A program made the position numbers and the translations under genes. From contig NZ_CP009220.1 in the NCBI RefSeq assembly GCF_001277995.1, positions 2,108,001-2,172,000 on the forward strand: a stretch of DNA of 64,000 nucleotides, written 5' to 3'. Below the pieces are notes generated by a model. That model did not search any database. It worked only from the letters and a program-made list of their open reading frames with translations, and was not told the origin of the DNA. Below, in pieces: positions 62,653 through 64,000 of this stretch. How positions within the stretch are numbered: the first letter of the stretch is position 1; each line of letters starts with the position of its first letter. The stretch is from Corynebacterium deserti GIMN1.010 (GTDB taxonomy: Bacteria; Actinomycetota; Actinomycetes; Mycobacteriales; Mycobacteriaceae).

Positions 62653-63177
62653 CTACAGCCGCCCCAACCTCTCCACGGCAATATCCGGCTTACGCTCGAC
62701 CAGCATCTCCGCCAACTCAAACGGCTGCGGATCAGCGCCACTCGGAAATGTCACCATGTATGGCTCAATAGACGCCACCCCCGACGTATTTACCCGCTCC
62801 CCCACATGCCTTGGCAACAACGCCACATGCGAACGCGCGCCCGCATCCGACCACAGCTGCACCGTGTCCAAATCCGATAACGCGAAGCTCACACCGGTGC
62901 GCGGAATTTTCACGTGATCATCAATCACCAACACCGCTTGTCGACGCCGCCACCACACCACACACATCGACGCCACAGCGGCCACCAGGCCCAAGCCCGG
63001 CAACGCGGCCGCGATGCCATACAGCGTGCGCATCGTACCTTCCGAGTCATTCCACTCGACAAGGAAAAACAGCAAAAATGGCAGACACACCAATACGAAG
63101 AGAACGCAAGTCCACATCGCCTTGGATCTCATCAGCGCCGCCACGCCGGTGCGCACTTTTACTGCTTTCATGGCCAC
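62653..63177 (-). CDS. Two-helix membrane protein of unknown function
   Basis: 174 residues from GTG 63177, which has GGGAG 9 bases upstream; ATG 63171 is two codons later. Two membrane helices (TCVLFVLVCLPFLLFFLVEW; AAALPGLGLVAAVASMCVVW), then a basic turn WWRRRQ and a strand-rich C-terminal domain (LDTVQLWSDAGARSHVALLP), like a PH-type module. Starts 6 bases after the AEC transporter stop. Function not recognised. Confidence 0.7.
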   Translation of the reverse strand: MAMKAVKVRTGVAALMRSKAMWTCVLFVLVCLPFLLFFLVEWNDSEGTMRTLYGIAAALPGLGLVAAVASMCVVWWRRRQAVLVIDDHVKIPRTGVSFALSDLDTVQLWSDAGARSHVALLPRHVGERVNTSGVASIEPYMVTFPSGADPQPFELAEMLVERKPDIAVERLGRL

Positions 63178-63182
63178 TAATG

Positions 63183-64000
63183 CTAGCTCCCGCTACCAAA
63201 AATGATGGACACCGCCACCAGTACTGGGAAAGATATCAGCGTACTCACAACTCCGGTGTCACGAGCGACCGCTTCCGCCGTCCTAAATCGCAGCGCGTAG
63301 GTGTACACATTCTGGGCTGTGGGCAGCGCACCCAGGATGATCGCCGCCAGCAAATCAGTGCCTTCCATGCCCAGCCACCACGCGAGCAAACCAGCAACCA
63401 CCGGGTGAATGAAGTTCTTGAAAAAAGCTGCAAGGAACACATCCCGGCGCGCCACTTGCCCCTTTTCCAGGATTCGACTCTTAGATAGCGACAGTCCGAA
63501 CACCACCAACGCCAACGGCACCGACGCATTCGCAATCATCTCAATCGGCTGCGCCAACACCACCGGCACGCTCACCCCGGTCAGCGACACAGCAATACCC
63601 GCAATCGCCGCTAGCACCATCGTGTTAGTAAGCGGCGCAACCACCAGATTTCGGACAATGTTTGTCGATTTCTTATTGGTCAAAATCTCCATGATCGTCA
63701 TCGTGATTGGGGCATAAAACGCCACCTGGAACAAAATCACCGGAATCACCACGGTGAAGTCATGCAGAATATACGCCGCCAGCGGAATACCCAGGTTACC
63801 CGCATTGGCATACGACGCCGCCAACATCCCAATCACCGACACCGCCGCCGTGCGTTTCAGTACATACCTCATCACCAGGAAAAACAGGAATCCCACGACG
63901 AGTGCCGACGCGGCAATCACCACAAAGTTCAACGAAAAAATCGTCGACGTATCCGACTTCGTCACCCGATCGAACAGCAGCGCAGGCGTGGCCACATAGT
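63183..64000 (-). CDS. AEC-family transporter, N-terminus outside the window
   Basis: At least 272 codons visible. Starts in-frame beyond the right edge: the last bases read YVATPALLF, which in full-length AEC proteins is preceded by 20-40 residues, so the GTG at 63995 is not the true start. Helices include SLNFVVIAASALVVGFLFFL and ANAGNLGIPLAAYILHDF. C-terminal half FFKNFIHPVVAGLLAWWLGM, then ALPTAQNVYTYALRF, fits auxin-efflux/malonate-type permeases. Exports or takes up a carboxylate; substrate unknown. Confidence 0.85.
   Translation of the reverse strand, partial: YVATPALLFDRVTKSDTSTIFSLNFVVIAASALVVGFLFFLVMRYVLKRTAAVSVIGMLAASYANAGNLGIPLAAYILHDFTVVIPVILFQVAFYAPITMTIMEILTNKKSTNIVRNLVVAPLTNTMVLAAIAGIAVSLTGVSVPVVLAQPIEMIANASVPLALVVFGLSLSKSRILEKGQVARRDVFLAAFFKNFIHPVVAGLLAWWLGMEGTDLLAAIILGALPTAQNVYTYALRFRTAEAVARDTGVVSTLISFPVLVAVSIIFGSGS

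Overview
The window is a chromosomal segment of a Corynebacterium, almost certainly Corynebacterium glutamicum. The evidence is the recognisable aecD-brnQ operon, a BCCT carrier of the length I recall for EctP, the znr-zur pair, a GH15/TreS/Pep2/MalQ set for storage-sugar metabolism, and a single-chain glycyl-tRNA synthetase. Names and functions come from reading the translations and from memory; no database was searched.

Layout. 1-4.4 kb: end of an alpha/beta hydrolase, acyl carrier protein, HAD phosphatase, an App1-type phosphatase, a small unknown protein and a serine hydrolase. 4.5-7.3 kb: the first copy of a 322-bp dispersed repeat, a CAU tRNA, a Tat-exported PhoD and two tandem tRNA-Asn genes. 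7.4-20.6 kb: GH15 glycosidase, dnaG, a secreted ribonuclease with its barstar-like partner, glmS, a decayed mannitol locus (mtlA/mtlD remnants), dgt, a DUF218 protein, a TPM-domain surface protein and two related unknown proteins. 20.6-24.4 kb: glyS, the zinc regulators znr and zur, and an MbfA-like metal exporter. 24.4-34.1 kb: a long minus-strand housekeeping run, hemW-hrcA-dnaJ2-rsmE-phoH-ybeY-CNNM-era-recO-uppS2, with many stop/start contacts. 34-44 kb: small unknown proteins, fadD15, malQ, an ABC exporter and a complete IS3-family element inserted in that exporter's terminator. 44-51.3 kb: dcp, an esterase, treS-pep2 and idi. 51.3-54.2 kb: an ESX/PPE-like protein with a DUF3558-like lipoprotein and a second lipoprotein. 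54.2-64 kb: aecD-brnQ, a luciferase-like monooxygenase, a NIDO-domain surface protein, the second 322-bp repeat copy, ectP, an unknown membrane protein and a truncated AEC transporter.

How the genes work together. treS and pep2 form a two-gene unit converting trehalose to maltose and then maltose 1-phosphate; malQ and the GH15 enzyme are related functions elsewhere in the window. znr, zur and the MbfA-like exporter form a metal-homeostasis neighbourhood. The era/ybeY/phoH/rsmE/recO block concerns ribosome maturation and DNA repair, and hrcA-dnaJ2 concerns heat shock.

The least explained signals are: (1) a 13-mer family, GGCGTCGANAAGC, present at least 15 times in all reading frames and between genes; (2) the 322-bp dispersed repeat carrying a minus-strand terminator; (3) a primase that has lost three of its four zinc ligands; (4) the ribonuclease-barstar pair; (5) the ESX-like module; and (6) an inverted repeat that would hide the ribosome-binding site of the ABC exporter.
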